Shown in pieces: positions 1 to 9,200 of a DNA stretch of 19,657 bases. The notes under the pieces were generated by a model. It was not told the DNA's origin. It ran no database searches and worked only from the letters and a program-made list of their open reading frames with translations. Source of the stretch: an uncultured Rhodospirillaceae bacterium. Lineage in GTDB: Bacteria > Pseudomonadota > Alphaproteobacteria > RF32 > CAG-239. The position numbers were made by a program, and so were the translations under genes. The stretch is taken from assembly GCA_900313185.1 (NCBI GenBank), contig OMQI01000024.1, positions 1-19,657 on the forward strand, written 5' to 3'. Within the stretch, counting starts at the first letter, position 1. Each line of letters begins with the position of its first letter.

Positions 1-896
1 CGTTGAAAAATAAATCTTTCGTTTTCTGCCATTAAATCAGCTGCTTTTTCCGGATTATTACGTAACCATTCTCTTATTTTGACCATAGAAGCATCTTTAC
101 TGTCTATCATCTTCTTAGAAATTAAGATACCTCCTATACCACGGAATTTATGTCCGTTATTATCGGCATAACCTACACGTAAATCAGATCCGTCAGACAT
201 ATGAGCAATCGCCGAACCTTGTATTTGCATAAAATGAATATCAACCAAGTCATTTCCCCACATAATAACCGGTGCTTTGATACCGTTTTTTTCGATTTCT
301 CTTCGGTTATAATAAGGAATAAATTTTCCGTCTTTAACTCTTCCCACTAAACGCATATTAGGTAGATTTTCATCAAAATCACGCAAATTAATTTCTACTA
401 AATCAGAAGGTTTTCCATATATAGGATACTTATATTTATCTGTTTTTTCAAAAGATGCGTAAATTTCCGCTTCGTAATATGAGGTAAATTTACCTTCCGG
501 ATTATTTTCGTCGCTTATCGCATAAGGATAAAATTCATCTTCTAAAAATTTTTTCATTTGTGCCGAAGTTTTAATATTTTTACCGGTAAACTTACGGCAA
601 ATTTCTTGATAATCGGCAGTTTTAATTTTTATTTGCGAAGAATACAAAAATTCATTTTTATTATTAGCTACAGAAACGCAGTTTTTGGAAAAAACGGATA
701 TTACTTGTTTAAAATCATCATTATTCCAACCCTTAAGTTGGTTGAAAGATACTTTAGTAACAACAGCTTTTGATTTTATGTCGGAAACAGGCGTTTCTTT
801 AAGACATCCGCTTATTTCCGAAACCAATATAATGCTTAATATTAACTTAAGCGCTTTTTTTGGTAGAAACCAATACCCATTGATTGTTTTTAGCAT
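1..896 (-). CDS. mltA: MltA-family lytic murein transglycosylase, lipoprotein, C-terminus cut by window edge
   Basis: This reading frame is open from the ATG at 896 to the left edge, giving 298 residues without a stop. MltA cleaves peptidoglycan glycan strands, leaving 1,6-anhydro ends, and is normally anchored to the outer membrane. Family motifs seen in order are FTSYYEAEIY, PYYNRREIE, MQIQGSA (residues 223-229), RVGYADNNGHKFRGIG and NERFIF. The catalytic Asp of the family lies in the missing C-terminal part. The N-terminus has KK, a hydrophobic run and a lipobox ISGC with Cys31; a Glu at residue 27 inside the signal is unusual. The start is fixed by an in-frame stop directly upstream and by a GAGAG ribosome site; it overlaps the preceding Tim44-like gene by 50 bp, so the two are co-transcribed. 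Alphaproteobacteria commonly keep this pair next to secB. Confidence 0.9.
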   Translation of the reverse strand, partial: MLKTINGYWFLPKKALKLILSIILVSEISGCLKETPVSDIKSKAVVTKVSFNQLKGWNNDDFKQVISVFSKNCVSVANNKNEFLYSSQIKIKTADYQEICRKFTGKNIKTSAQMKKFLEDEFYPYAISDENNPEGKFTSYYEAEIYASFEKTDKYKYPIYGKPSDLVEINLRDFDENLPNMRLVGRVKDGKFIPYYNRREIEKNGIKAPVIMWGNDLVDIHFMQIQGSAIAHMSDGSDLRVGYADNNGHKFRGIGGILISKKMIDSKDASMVKIREWLRNNPEKAADLMAENERFIFQ

Positions 897-1515
897 TTAA
901 TGTTCTCTCAAAAGTCCATATATCGGTGATTTTTTGTACGAAGTTCTCATCACCCTCAATAACTTCGCCTTTTTCATTTCTTAAAATATTTATTTGTTCG
1001 CTGACAAATTCAACAACTATTTTAGCGCTGTTTTTAAGCAATTTAACTTCTTTTATTTCGCTTTTATCAAAACAAATAAAATCAACTTCTGATGATAAAT
1101 TATTTTCTTTTCTGAAATTAATAACCTGATTGAATGCTTCCCAAATTTTTTTATTTACCAACTCTTTTATTCCGGTAATGTTACCACTGCTGAAAGCTTG
1201 TAAAACCATTTCAAAAACTCGGCAAGCTCCACGTAGAAAAGTTTCTTTATTGAAGTTAGGAATTTTAGCCAAGCTTTTTTCCGGTTCGGATAAACTGTCA
1301 AAGTCGACAATATCCGCTTTATTATCGTTTTTGTTGGATTCTTTAATAACTTTGGAAATATTTTCCATTAATTTTTTCTCAGCATTTTTATCAAGAGGTT
1401 TTACTATAACCCGAACTTTCTCTTCGCTTCCGTTGGAACCGAACACGCTGTATAAACGAGTGATTATAAAAGCCACCAAAATCATCAAAAATATTATATC
1501 AACAAAAGAACCCAT
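847..1515 (-). CDS. Tim44/TimA-like domain protein
   Basis: 222 residues. The N-terminus is a single hydrophobic segment (about residues 4-20, IIFLMILVAFIITRLYSVFG), followed by a charged linker. The C-terminal half from about residue 85 (FLRGACRVFEMVLQAFSSGN) matches the Tim44-like fold of bacterial TimA proteins, related to the matrix-side motor subunit of mitochondria. The bacterial role is not well defined; an inner-membrane-tethered protein linked to import or export has been proposed for the family. The ATG at 1515 has a GAGG ribosome site about 8 bases upstream and sits behind a good promoter. It is divergent from secB and overlaps mltA at its 3' end. Family assignment is secure; function is inferred from relatives. 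Confidence 0.85.
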   Translation of the reverse strand: MGSFVDIIFLMILVAFIITRLYSVFGSNGSEEKVRVIVKPLDKNAEKKLMENISKVIKESNKNDNKADIVDFDSLSEPEKSLAKIPNFNKETFLRGACRVFEMVLQAFSSGNITGIKELVNKKIWEAFNQVINFRKENNLSSEVDFICFDKSEIKEVKLLKNSAKIVVEFVSEQINILRNEKGEVIEGDENFVQKITDIWTFERTLNAKNNQWVLVSTKKSA

Positions 1516-1545
1516 TTTATTATCCTCAAAAAATCATTCCGTATA

Positions 1546-1574
1546 AATATAATAACAATTTAAAAATTTATCAA
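1546..1574 (-). promoter_or_regulatory. Sigma70-type promoter for the Tim44-like/mltA operon
   Basis: On the minus strand TTGATA (1569-1574) is followed after exactly 17 bases by TATATT (1546-1551). Each box matches the consensus at five of six positions. Transcription would start near 1539, leaving a short leader with the GAGG ribosome site at 1524-1527. Confidence 0.55.
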
Positions 1575-1584
1575 TACAAAATAT

Positions 1585-1613
1585 TTGACGTAGAGGTTTT
1601 TTGGTATTATTTC
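1585..1613 (+). promoter_or_regulatory. Possible secB promoter
   Basis: TTGACG (1585-1590) is followed after 17 bases by TATTTC (1608-1613), a poor -10. Better -10-like words (TATTAT at 1605, TATAAA at 1616) lie at 14 and 25 bases from the -35, so the exact promoter is unclear. It is back to back with the Tim44-like promoter. Confidence 0.3.
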
Positions 1614-1643
1614 TGTATAAAACCAATAAAAAAGGAGAAAAAA

Positions 1644-2120
1644 ATGGTAGAAAATAAAAATTCAGAGAACGCTAATCAAGTTGCTTTAATGATTCACAGT
1701 CAATATATCAAGGATATGTCGTTGGAAATTCCGATGGCTCCGCAAATTTTTGCTGAAATGAATCAGGCTCCTAATGTGCATATTGATATAAGTATGGGAA
1801 ACAAAAAGTTGGAAGATAACAATTATGAAGTTACTCTTACCGCTAAAATGAACGCTGATATAAAAGATAAAAAATTGTTCATTGTTGAGATAACTTATGG
1901 TGCAGTAGCTACCGTAAATGTTCCGGAAGAACATTTTGAACCGATTATGTATATTGAACTTCCTCGTTTGTTGTTCCCGTTTGTCAGAAGTATTGTTGCC
2001 AACAGTTTATCGGCAGCAGGTTTACCGGCAATGTTAATTAGCCCGATTGATTTTGTGGCTATGTACAATGCCAAAAAAGCAAAAGAAGCCGAAAATGCGG
2101 CGAAAAACGATAAAAAATAG
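1644..2120 (+). CDS. secB: Protein-export chaperone SecB
   Basis: 158 residues, the usual SecB length. SecB is a cytosolic tetramer that holds preproteins unfolded and hands them to SecA. Family features seen are the N-terminal strand region HSQYIKDMSLEIP, the NYEVTL strand, YGAVATVNVPEE, and the highly conserved ELPRLLFPFVRSIV stretch followed by the helix containing LPAMLISPIDFVAMY. The C-terminus ends in a Lys-rich tail, the part that contacts the SecA zinc domain in other species. The ATG has a GGAG ribosome site. It leads a short operon with trmL (12 bp gap). The client load in this window is obvious: a 2236-residue autotransporter is encoded on the opposite strand nearby, although direct dependence is inference. 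Confidence 0.95.
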   Translation: MVENKNSENANQVALMIHSQYIKDMSLEIPMAPQIFAEMNQAPNVHIDISMGNKKLEDNNYEVTLTAKMNADIKDKKLFIVEITYGAVATVNVPEEHFEPIMYIELPRLLFPFVRSIVANSLSAAGLPAMLISPIDFVAMYNAKKAKEAENAAKNDKK

Positions 2121-2132
2121 GCAATAAAGGTT

Positions 2133-2606
2133 ATGCGTTTAGCTTTATATCAACCTGATATTCCGCAAAATACAGGCACGCTCCTCAGACTTGGGGCGTG
2201 CTTGGGTTTGGCGATTGATATAATAGAACCTTGCGGATTTATGTTTAATGAAAAAGCAATGCGTAGAGCCGGTATGGATTATTTAGATTTTTCAAACTAT
2301 CGTCGCCACAGTTCGTGGAATGACTTTTTAAATTACAGACAAGAACATCCCGAAGAATACGGGAGAATAGTGTTACTTACCACTAAAAGCTCGCAATCCT
2401 TTATTGATTTTGAATTTAAATCAAATGATATAATATTAATGGGCCGAGAAAGTGCCGGAGTGCCGGAAAATGTTCATCAAAAAGCAGATGCCAGATTGCG
2501 TATACCGATGATACAGGAGGCTCGTTCCATAAATATGGCAGTTTCCGCCGCTATGGCAATAACTGAAGCTTTACGTCAAACAAACGGCTTTCCGCCTGTA
2601 AAATAA
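2133..2606 (+). CDS. trmL: tRNA (cytidine/uridine-34-2'-O)-methyltransferase TrmL
   Basis: 157 residues, the typical length for this SPOUT-class enzyme, which methylates the ribose of the wobble base of tRNA-Leu with S-adenosylmethionine. Seen motifs: the N-terminal QPDIPQNTGTLLRLGACLG, the central ILMGRESAGVPE loop, and the C-terminal RIPMIQEARSINMAVSAAM, which forms the trefoil-knot cofactor site. The ATG follows secB by 12 bases with an AAAGG ribosome site at about 2126-2130, so it is likely co-transcribed with secB. There is no clear hairpin terminator after the stop; the next 90 bases are AT-rich leader and promoter of the CarD-family gene. Confidence 0.93.
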   Translation: MRLALYQPDIPQNTGTLLRLGACLGLAIDIIEPCGFMFNEKAMRRAGMDYLDFSNYRRHSSWNDFLNYRQEHPEEYGRIVLLTTKSSQSFIDFEFKSNDIILMGRESAGVPENVHQKADARLRIPMIQEARSINMAVSAAMAITEALRQTNGFPPVK

Positions 2607-2628
2607 AAAATTTAAAAAATTTTCATTT

Positions 2629-2658
2629 TTGCACTAGATTTGCCTTTAAAAATATGGT
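2629..2658 (+). promoter_or_regulatory. Likely promoter of the CarD-family gene
   Basis: TTGCAC (2629-2634), an 18-base spacer and TATGGT (2653-2658) lie between trmL and the CarD-family gene. A start site near 2665 would give a leader of roughly 40 bases before the ATG at 2704. The match is moderate in a very AT-rich stretch. Confidence 0.4.
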
Positions 2659-2703
2659 ATATTTAGTTTCGTGTCACAAATAATTTGTTTTTTAGGAGCC
2701 GAT

Positions 2704-3228
2704 ATGAGTGTAAAAAAATTACCGTCGTTAACTTTTAATGCCGGAGAATATGTTGTGTATCCAAATCACGGGGTAGGCAAAATAGTTGGTGTTACCAAGG
2801 AAAATATAGCAGGCGCCGAGTTGGAATGCTTGGTAATTAATTTTACTAAAGATAAAATGAGTGAAATGTTACCTACATACAGAATTTCAAGTTCGGGATT
2901 GCGTAAAATTTCCGATGAAAAAACAATGAATGAAGCTTTTGATACTCTTAAAGGAAAAGCTAAGGCCAGAAAGTTTACTTGGTCCAGACGCTCTCAGGAA
3001 TACGAAAGCAAAATTAATTCCGGAAATCCGGTTGCCATAGCCGAAGTTATAAGAGATTTGTATCGCAGCGAAAATATTGCCGAGCAGTCATACAGTGAAA
3101 GACAAATGTATGAAAAAGCCGTTGAAAGACTGGCGACGGAAGTTTCCGTATACAGTAATTGCTCTTTAGAAGAAGCAAATAAGCAATTGACGGATATTTT
3201 AGTTAAAGCTAAGAGCATTCAAATATAA
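2704..3228 (+). CDS. CarD/CdnL-family RNA polymerase-binding regulator
   Basis: 174 residues from the ATG at 2704, chosen over a GTG at 2671 because AGGAG (2694-2698) sits 5 bases before it and the family begins close to this point. CarD/CdnL proteins bind the RNA polymerase beta subunit and stabilise open promoter complexes, notably at rRNA promoters. The N-terminal RNA-polymerase interaction domain is seen at about residues 8-65 (AGEYVVYPNHGVGKIVGV, then TYRISSSGLRKIS). The helical C-terminal domain contains FTWSRRSQEYESKI, whose Trp corresponds to the family residue that wedges into the upstream edge of the -10 bubble. A strong terminator follows. Family assignment is secure; which genes it controls here cannot be seen. 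Confidence 0.9.
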   Translation: MSVKKLPSLTFNAGEYVVYPNHGVGKIVGVTKENIAGAELECLVINFTKDKMSEMLPTYRISSSGLRKISDEKTMNEAFDTLKGKAKARKFTWSRRSQEYESKINSGNPVAIAEVIRDLYRSENIAEQSYSERQMYEKAVERLATEVSVYSNCSLEEANKQLTDILVKAKSIQI

Positions 3229-3250
3229 TATATTCTTAATTACAAAGAGA

Positions 3251-3280
3251 AAGAACCGTGATTTTTCACGGTTCTTTTTT
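3251..3280. terminator. Intrinsic terminator, probably used from both sides
   Basis: A perfect 11-bp stem, AAGAACCGTGA (3251-3261) with its complement at 3266-3276, closes a TTTT loop and is followed by T's to 3280. It ends the CarD-family transcript. The convergent autotransporter gene stops at 3284, and on the minus strand the same stem is followed by a T-rich TTCTTTCTC tail, so it can serve both genes. Confidence 0.85.
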
Positions 3281-3283
3281 GTG

Positions 3284-6200
3284 CTAGAATTTATACCCTA
3301 AATTAAGCAGATAATAAGGTTGTCTCTTTTGTTCAAGCGGAATATTCGCCGAAGCTCCTACAGAAAGTTGTCTGTAATCATAAACAGCTCTTAAATTTAT
3401 CAACCCGAAATCACGTTGGAAACGATTGCTTACAATATCATAATATCCGTTCATATCGCTGATAGTGGCATCATTACGATATTTATCACCTAATTCGTGA
3501 TAATATTTACCGCCGGCTATAAATGACAAAGAATTATGGTTATCGAGTATAAATTTCTTTTTAATATCCATACCTAAAGTAATTAAAGATGATAATGTAT
3601 TGTTACTTTTTATCTTTAATCCGTCTTTGTTTTCCTTTATATCATCCGTATAAAGTCCGGTAAAGTTAAAGCCGGCGTTAGGTTCTAAGGCAATATATCC
3701 TAAATCAAAATTATGACGCAAATCAGAATCAAATCCGTAGTAATATTCTTTTGTATTTGCTTTATATGCCTTATTTACAGCATTACGGCGATAGTGACCA
3801 CGAGCAAAACCGGCTTTAGGTTTGATTAAAGCTGAAATAAAATCATTATTGAAAATAATAGGTGCTCCTACTTCAAGCATATTGTTATAACGAGAAGAAT
3901 CATCATTAAAATCACTTTCTGAACGAGTTACCGCCAAGGACAGACCGGCACGTAATTTGTTATTTAATGCCTTATCGCTGTACCCGTAAGCTGAAATTAC
4001 GACATCTTTATATCCGCTGACTTCTTTTTTATCGTCAACCTCATTTTTGTATGCCAAAATGCTTACTTTATGTCGATTCGTTTCAGTTAAATCAGTCAAT
4101 AAGTCATTATTGAGTTCGTTGTTAACGGTTCTTTCTATATCTATACTTTGTTTGGTTAAGTCAGGTATGATATTAAATCCGAGTTCACGATTAAGATAAT
4201 CATCAAATTGTGCCTTATTACCGGCAGATTTAAGAATATCAAATACACCCTCACCTTTTTGTTCCTGATAGTTGCGACTTAAATATTGAGCAATACGTGA
4301 GTCGTTTACTTTATCTTCAAATGAAGACATAGTCATAACCACATTCAGATTACCGTTTTCATTACTCACTAAAGAAGCATCAAACAGATAAGATTGCGAT
4401 ACGATATTCAATCCGTTATCCTCACCGATGAAGGCATCTTCGTTTACATAAACCGTATCAAAACTACCCTCAACTAAACTGTTATCGGCCAAAACCGTGC
4501 CGCTGAAAGATTCTGCCTCATAAGTTCCGTTTTTGCCTATGGAAGCGACGCTGGTATTATCTTCCTGAGAGCCGAAGTCAACATCTCCGGTCAGACTGAT
4601 TTGTCCTAAGTTAAGCAAACGAACATTTCTCAGCAAAGAAGGATCGGATACTGAAATCAATGATGAACTTAGAGATGAAGCCGAAGCAATAGATCCTCCC
4701 CAATCAATTTCACCATTTTTACAATGTTGTCCGCAAGAACCACCATATACAACAGCGCCTTCACCCATAGCCCCAGGTTCAACAACCGTGCCGTCGGTAT
4801 ATTTTATACCGGTTCTTTCACCTTCACTAACTTCTTCAGCGTTTAATTGATAATTTTTAACAATATAAATAGCGTGACCGCTGGCAACATTAATATTACC
4901 GGTATTGGTAATGGTTACAACGGAGCCGACATAAGGAACCTCAACATAAATACCGTTACCTGTACCGGTACTGACGGAAATTGTACCGCTGTTGGTTATT
5001 GTTCCCGGATTTGTCGTATAAATACCGTGTCCGTTATTAATTCTGATAACACCGTTGTTATTAACATTAGTTGCTCCCAAAATAGCCGCAGTTGCCGTTC
5101 CGGTAACTTCAATGGTACCACTATTATTCACAGTGGTCACGCCGTTAACGGCAGCAGTACCGGAAGATATGGAGATGACACTATCAGTGGAGTTCGTCAG
5201 TTCTGTTCCTCCGTCAACCGCATAATCGGTTCCGATTATTTTACCGTAATTATTAACGATACTCGCTCCTTTTATAGCTGTTCCTGAGGAGGATTTTATA
5301 ATACCTCCTTTATCGTTTGAAATATTACGTACTTCGTTGACTGCGATACCAGCTTCAGTACTTATTTCACCCGTATTACTTAGTGATAAAGCACCTTCAA
5401 TAGCAGTTCCGTTTCCTTTCACAAGAATATCGGCAGTATTTGAGATAGAGCCGGTAGTGTAAACGGTAACAGCTGTACCGCTATTATTAACAACAATACT
5501 ACCGCTGTTTGTCACTTCATCACGAACATTGACGGCGGTACCTTTTTCAACGGTTATATTACCGCTGTTTGTTAACTTTGATGCGTTGTTGATAGCATAT
5601 CCTGTGTCAGATACGGTTATATTACCGCTGTTTATTACAGGAGTATAACGAGTTGCAGAAATAGCCGAACCGGATACAATATTTATGATAGCTCCGATAT
5701 TGTTGTAAATAGTACTGCTTCCTATAGAATGAATTCCTATAGAATCAGCCCCCGACATATTAATGGTACCATCATTGGTAACACTGCTGACAGATGTATA
5801 AATACCAACACTCTCGGAATTTTTAATTGTAATATTACCACTGTTTATCAAAGAAGTAACTGATTGGCCGTAAATTCCATATCCTCCGCCATAGATATAA
5901 ATATCACCGCTGTTATTAATAGTACCTTCAAGAGAATAAATACCGTAGTTTCCGTTATTTCCATCGGCAGATAAAGAACCTATTACGATAGATGAGTTAT
6001 TATCCGTCAAAATAGAAGCAGATACAGCTTTTATACCATAACTGTCAGTAGCATTGGCTAAGGTTATGAGATTTTGGTTTTTAATAGTACCGGAACCGCT
6101 GGAAATAATGCCTTTACCACCTTCTTCATTAATTTGAATTTGACCTTTGTTGGTAATTAAATTTACCCCTCCGCCATAAATGGCAGTGCTATTTTTACCA

Positions 6201-9200
6201 TTCATTGTCAAAGAATTATTATTGGTTATCAAATTTCCGCTTTCGGCATAAATGGCATAACTGGAATTATTATGAACAGTAATAATACCATCATTAATTA
6301 CAGAGTTTATGGCTTTGGCAAAAACGCCGTAACTGTCATATCCCTCGGTTCCGGATGTTCCGATGGTTATTGTTCCGCTGTTGTTGAATGTTAACCCGTC
6401 AACCTGTGTTTCATCGTCGGAAGCAATAGTGCTTTTAACCGCTTCAACATTAGTTCCTTTAACAATTAAATTTCCGCTATTATTAACCGTAGCTGAATCT
6501 GAAACGAAAACAGCCGAAGAATAGTTGTTGTATGAATTTATGTTTTTATTGTTATTAAATACAGATTTCCCGTTAAGAGAAACAGCATGACTGTTACCGT
6601 TTTCAACGCTGTATAAATTTATGGTACCGTTATTAGTAAGCACTCCGCCGTCTGATTCTTTTTCCGTATCGTCTGGAGCAAGATAAACCATACCGTTACT
6701 GTTACTCACAGCCTGATCTTCTCGCCCGACATTAATGGTAGCATTTGTTTCATTTATTACTTCGACATCCTCTGTGGCTTCAAGTGCATTACTGCTGTCA
6801 TAATTGATATTAATGGTTTCTTTATTAATTATTTTTCCGTTAGCGGCATAAATGGCCGTGCCATTTTCATTATTGAGATTTATGGTTCCTTCATTGGTAA
6901 CTTCACTGTTACTGTTTTTGGAATAAATAGCATATCCTTTCTGGCTTGCGTCGTTGTAAAGATTTATAGTTCCTTTATTTGAAACTTTACCTTTGGCTTC
7001 GGTATAAATACCGTAACTGTCGGAAACGTTATTAGCAGCAGTTCCCACATTAATAACACCATCTGTATCATTGGTAATATCGGTTTTTCCGCTACCTGTC
7101 GCATAAATGCCGGCTGCATTATCTCCGTTTACATTTATGGTGTTTTTGTTACTTACGGTAACATCTTCTCCCTTGCTGAAGATACCCGCTCCGGCCTCTT
7201 TAGTATAAATATCGATAACACCGCTGTTTTCAATGGAGGCTTTACCGCCATCGCCTATATAAATACCATAACTGTCCTCGGTTTTGGTATTTTTGTCACC
7301 AACCGTTATTGTTGCATCTGGAGAGTTAAGAATTAGAGTCTTACCTGTATTACCGATGCTGTAAATAGCAACATTATGGTCACCTTTCATCGCAATGTTT
7401 TTATTGTTTTTGGTATTACTGATACCGGAAGAGTACATACCTAAAGAATACTTGTTTTTAGCAGTTATATCTCCGTTGTTTATCATACTGGCATTTTGAA
7501 GAGAAGCGTTAGCCATAGCGGCTGAAAAACGAGAATTGGTGGTAATGGAGTTTTCATTTGTAATATAGGCGTTATTAATAGCCCCTTCTCCTAAATACAT
7601 ACCAACGGTATTGGTGGCATTACCATGAATACTGTCGGTTATATTGATTTCACCGTTATTAATAGCTTTTCCTTGTGTTTCTCCACTATCATCCGTTTCA
7701 ACCGACATTGCCGATACAAAAGATGAACCGTCCATATTTATAACCGAATTTTCATCATTATAAATTTTTTCCGTGGTTGAAGATGATGATGCGGATTGTT
7801 CTCCCAAAACAGATCGTGATAGTGTGCTGATAATAGAATTACCTATGGAAAGTTTGTAATTGGCAAACGGATCGTGTTCTTCACCTTCTGAGGCGGTTTC
7901 ACCCGTGGAATTGGCATAATAATTGATAGTATTCGAATTATGGGCTTCACTGTATGCACCACCGAAAACATAAGAGTTTGTAGCGCTTTCAAAAACATTG
8001 ATAATGCCGTTATTGTAAATAGTTGTTCCACCGGCGAAATCATTTTGCATAGCAATGGAATCATGAGAGTAAATATTGATAACACCGGTATTTTCCAAAA
8101 TGGCTTCTTTGGTTTTACCATATCCGTACATTGCAATATTTTTTTGGTACTGTGTGGTGGTTTCCGGTTTACCTAAAGTAATGTTTCCACTGTTTTTTAA
8201 ATTTCCGCCGTTATATGAAGCAATCCCGAAACTGTTACTGGCTTGAACAGAAATATTTCCCGAATTAATCAGATTTTGATTTAAATCGGCATATAGTCCG
8301 GACACACTACCGGAACCTTCAACCGAAACCATACCGTAATTTCTGCGTTCATTACCGGCAGATGTTTTTATGCTAATGTTTCCGGAGTTAGATAAATTTC
8401 CTCCGTGTATGGACTGCATTCCGGCAGCAACATCCACAGAACTGCTGCCGGAAGAAGATTCTTCCAAATTTAAGTTTATATTATTCAAATTATATGCGGA
8501 AGTTCTGGCATCGGCACGCATACCTACAATACCGCCGGTTCCTTTGCGTAATGAAGAATCAGAAGTCGGAGTATAATTTCCGGTATAACTGATATTAATT
8601 TCACCGGAGTTGCGTAATACGACATTTTCAGCACGGTTTATATTTTTGGAACCGTTCATAAATCCGTCATCTAAAAAGCTTCCCATTCCTATCATAGAAA
8701 CTTTAATATCATTTTCGGTAGCTCCCGCATCACCGGCACTGAGATAAATCTTTCCGGCGGATCCGTTTAATAAATTTATGGTATCTTTATTCAAATCTTT
8801 TCCGGCATTTACAATCATTGCTTCCATACCGACTAAAGTTCCGGTTGCCGCAGATTCTTTGACTTCGGTTTCTCCTGGATTTGGAGTTACAAGTCCTCCG
8901 GTATCAACTTCTTCTTCGGTTTGGGAAGATGCTTTTATTGCCGAACCTTTAATATCTCCGAAGTTTTGCAAAACCGAATTACTGTCGGCATACATACCGA
9001 TTAAAGTATTGGTGTCTTCATATCCGGAAAAGTTCAGAGAAATACCGTTATTTGCCGGCAATCCGTTAGGTATAACTCCTTGTCCGTAGTTGGTTGCCGT
9101 AGATCCCTCACTTGCAACCATACCGATGCTGGCGTTATAACTGTCAATATTTATATAGCCGAAGTTGTTAATTTGTGCTTTTTTGGTAGCACTCATTCCG

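Noticed and set aside
1130..1546. Plus-strand frame of 138 codons across the Tim44-like gene
   Set aside because: It is antisense to a well-supported gene, Ser/Leu/Phe-rich, without a domain or good ribosome site.
2671..2703. Upstream GTG start for the CarD-family protein
   Set aside because: It has no ribosome site, whereas the ATG at 2704 has AGGAG at ideal spacing and matches the family N-terminus.
4847..5287. Plus-strand open frame of 146 codons inside the autotransporter gene
   Set aside because: It mirrors the repetitive passenger codons on the opposite strand (Asn/Thr/Gly-rich, low complexity) and has no domain. The shorter plus-strand frames at 7940-9611 are the same kind of shadow.
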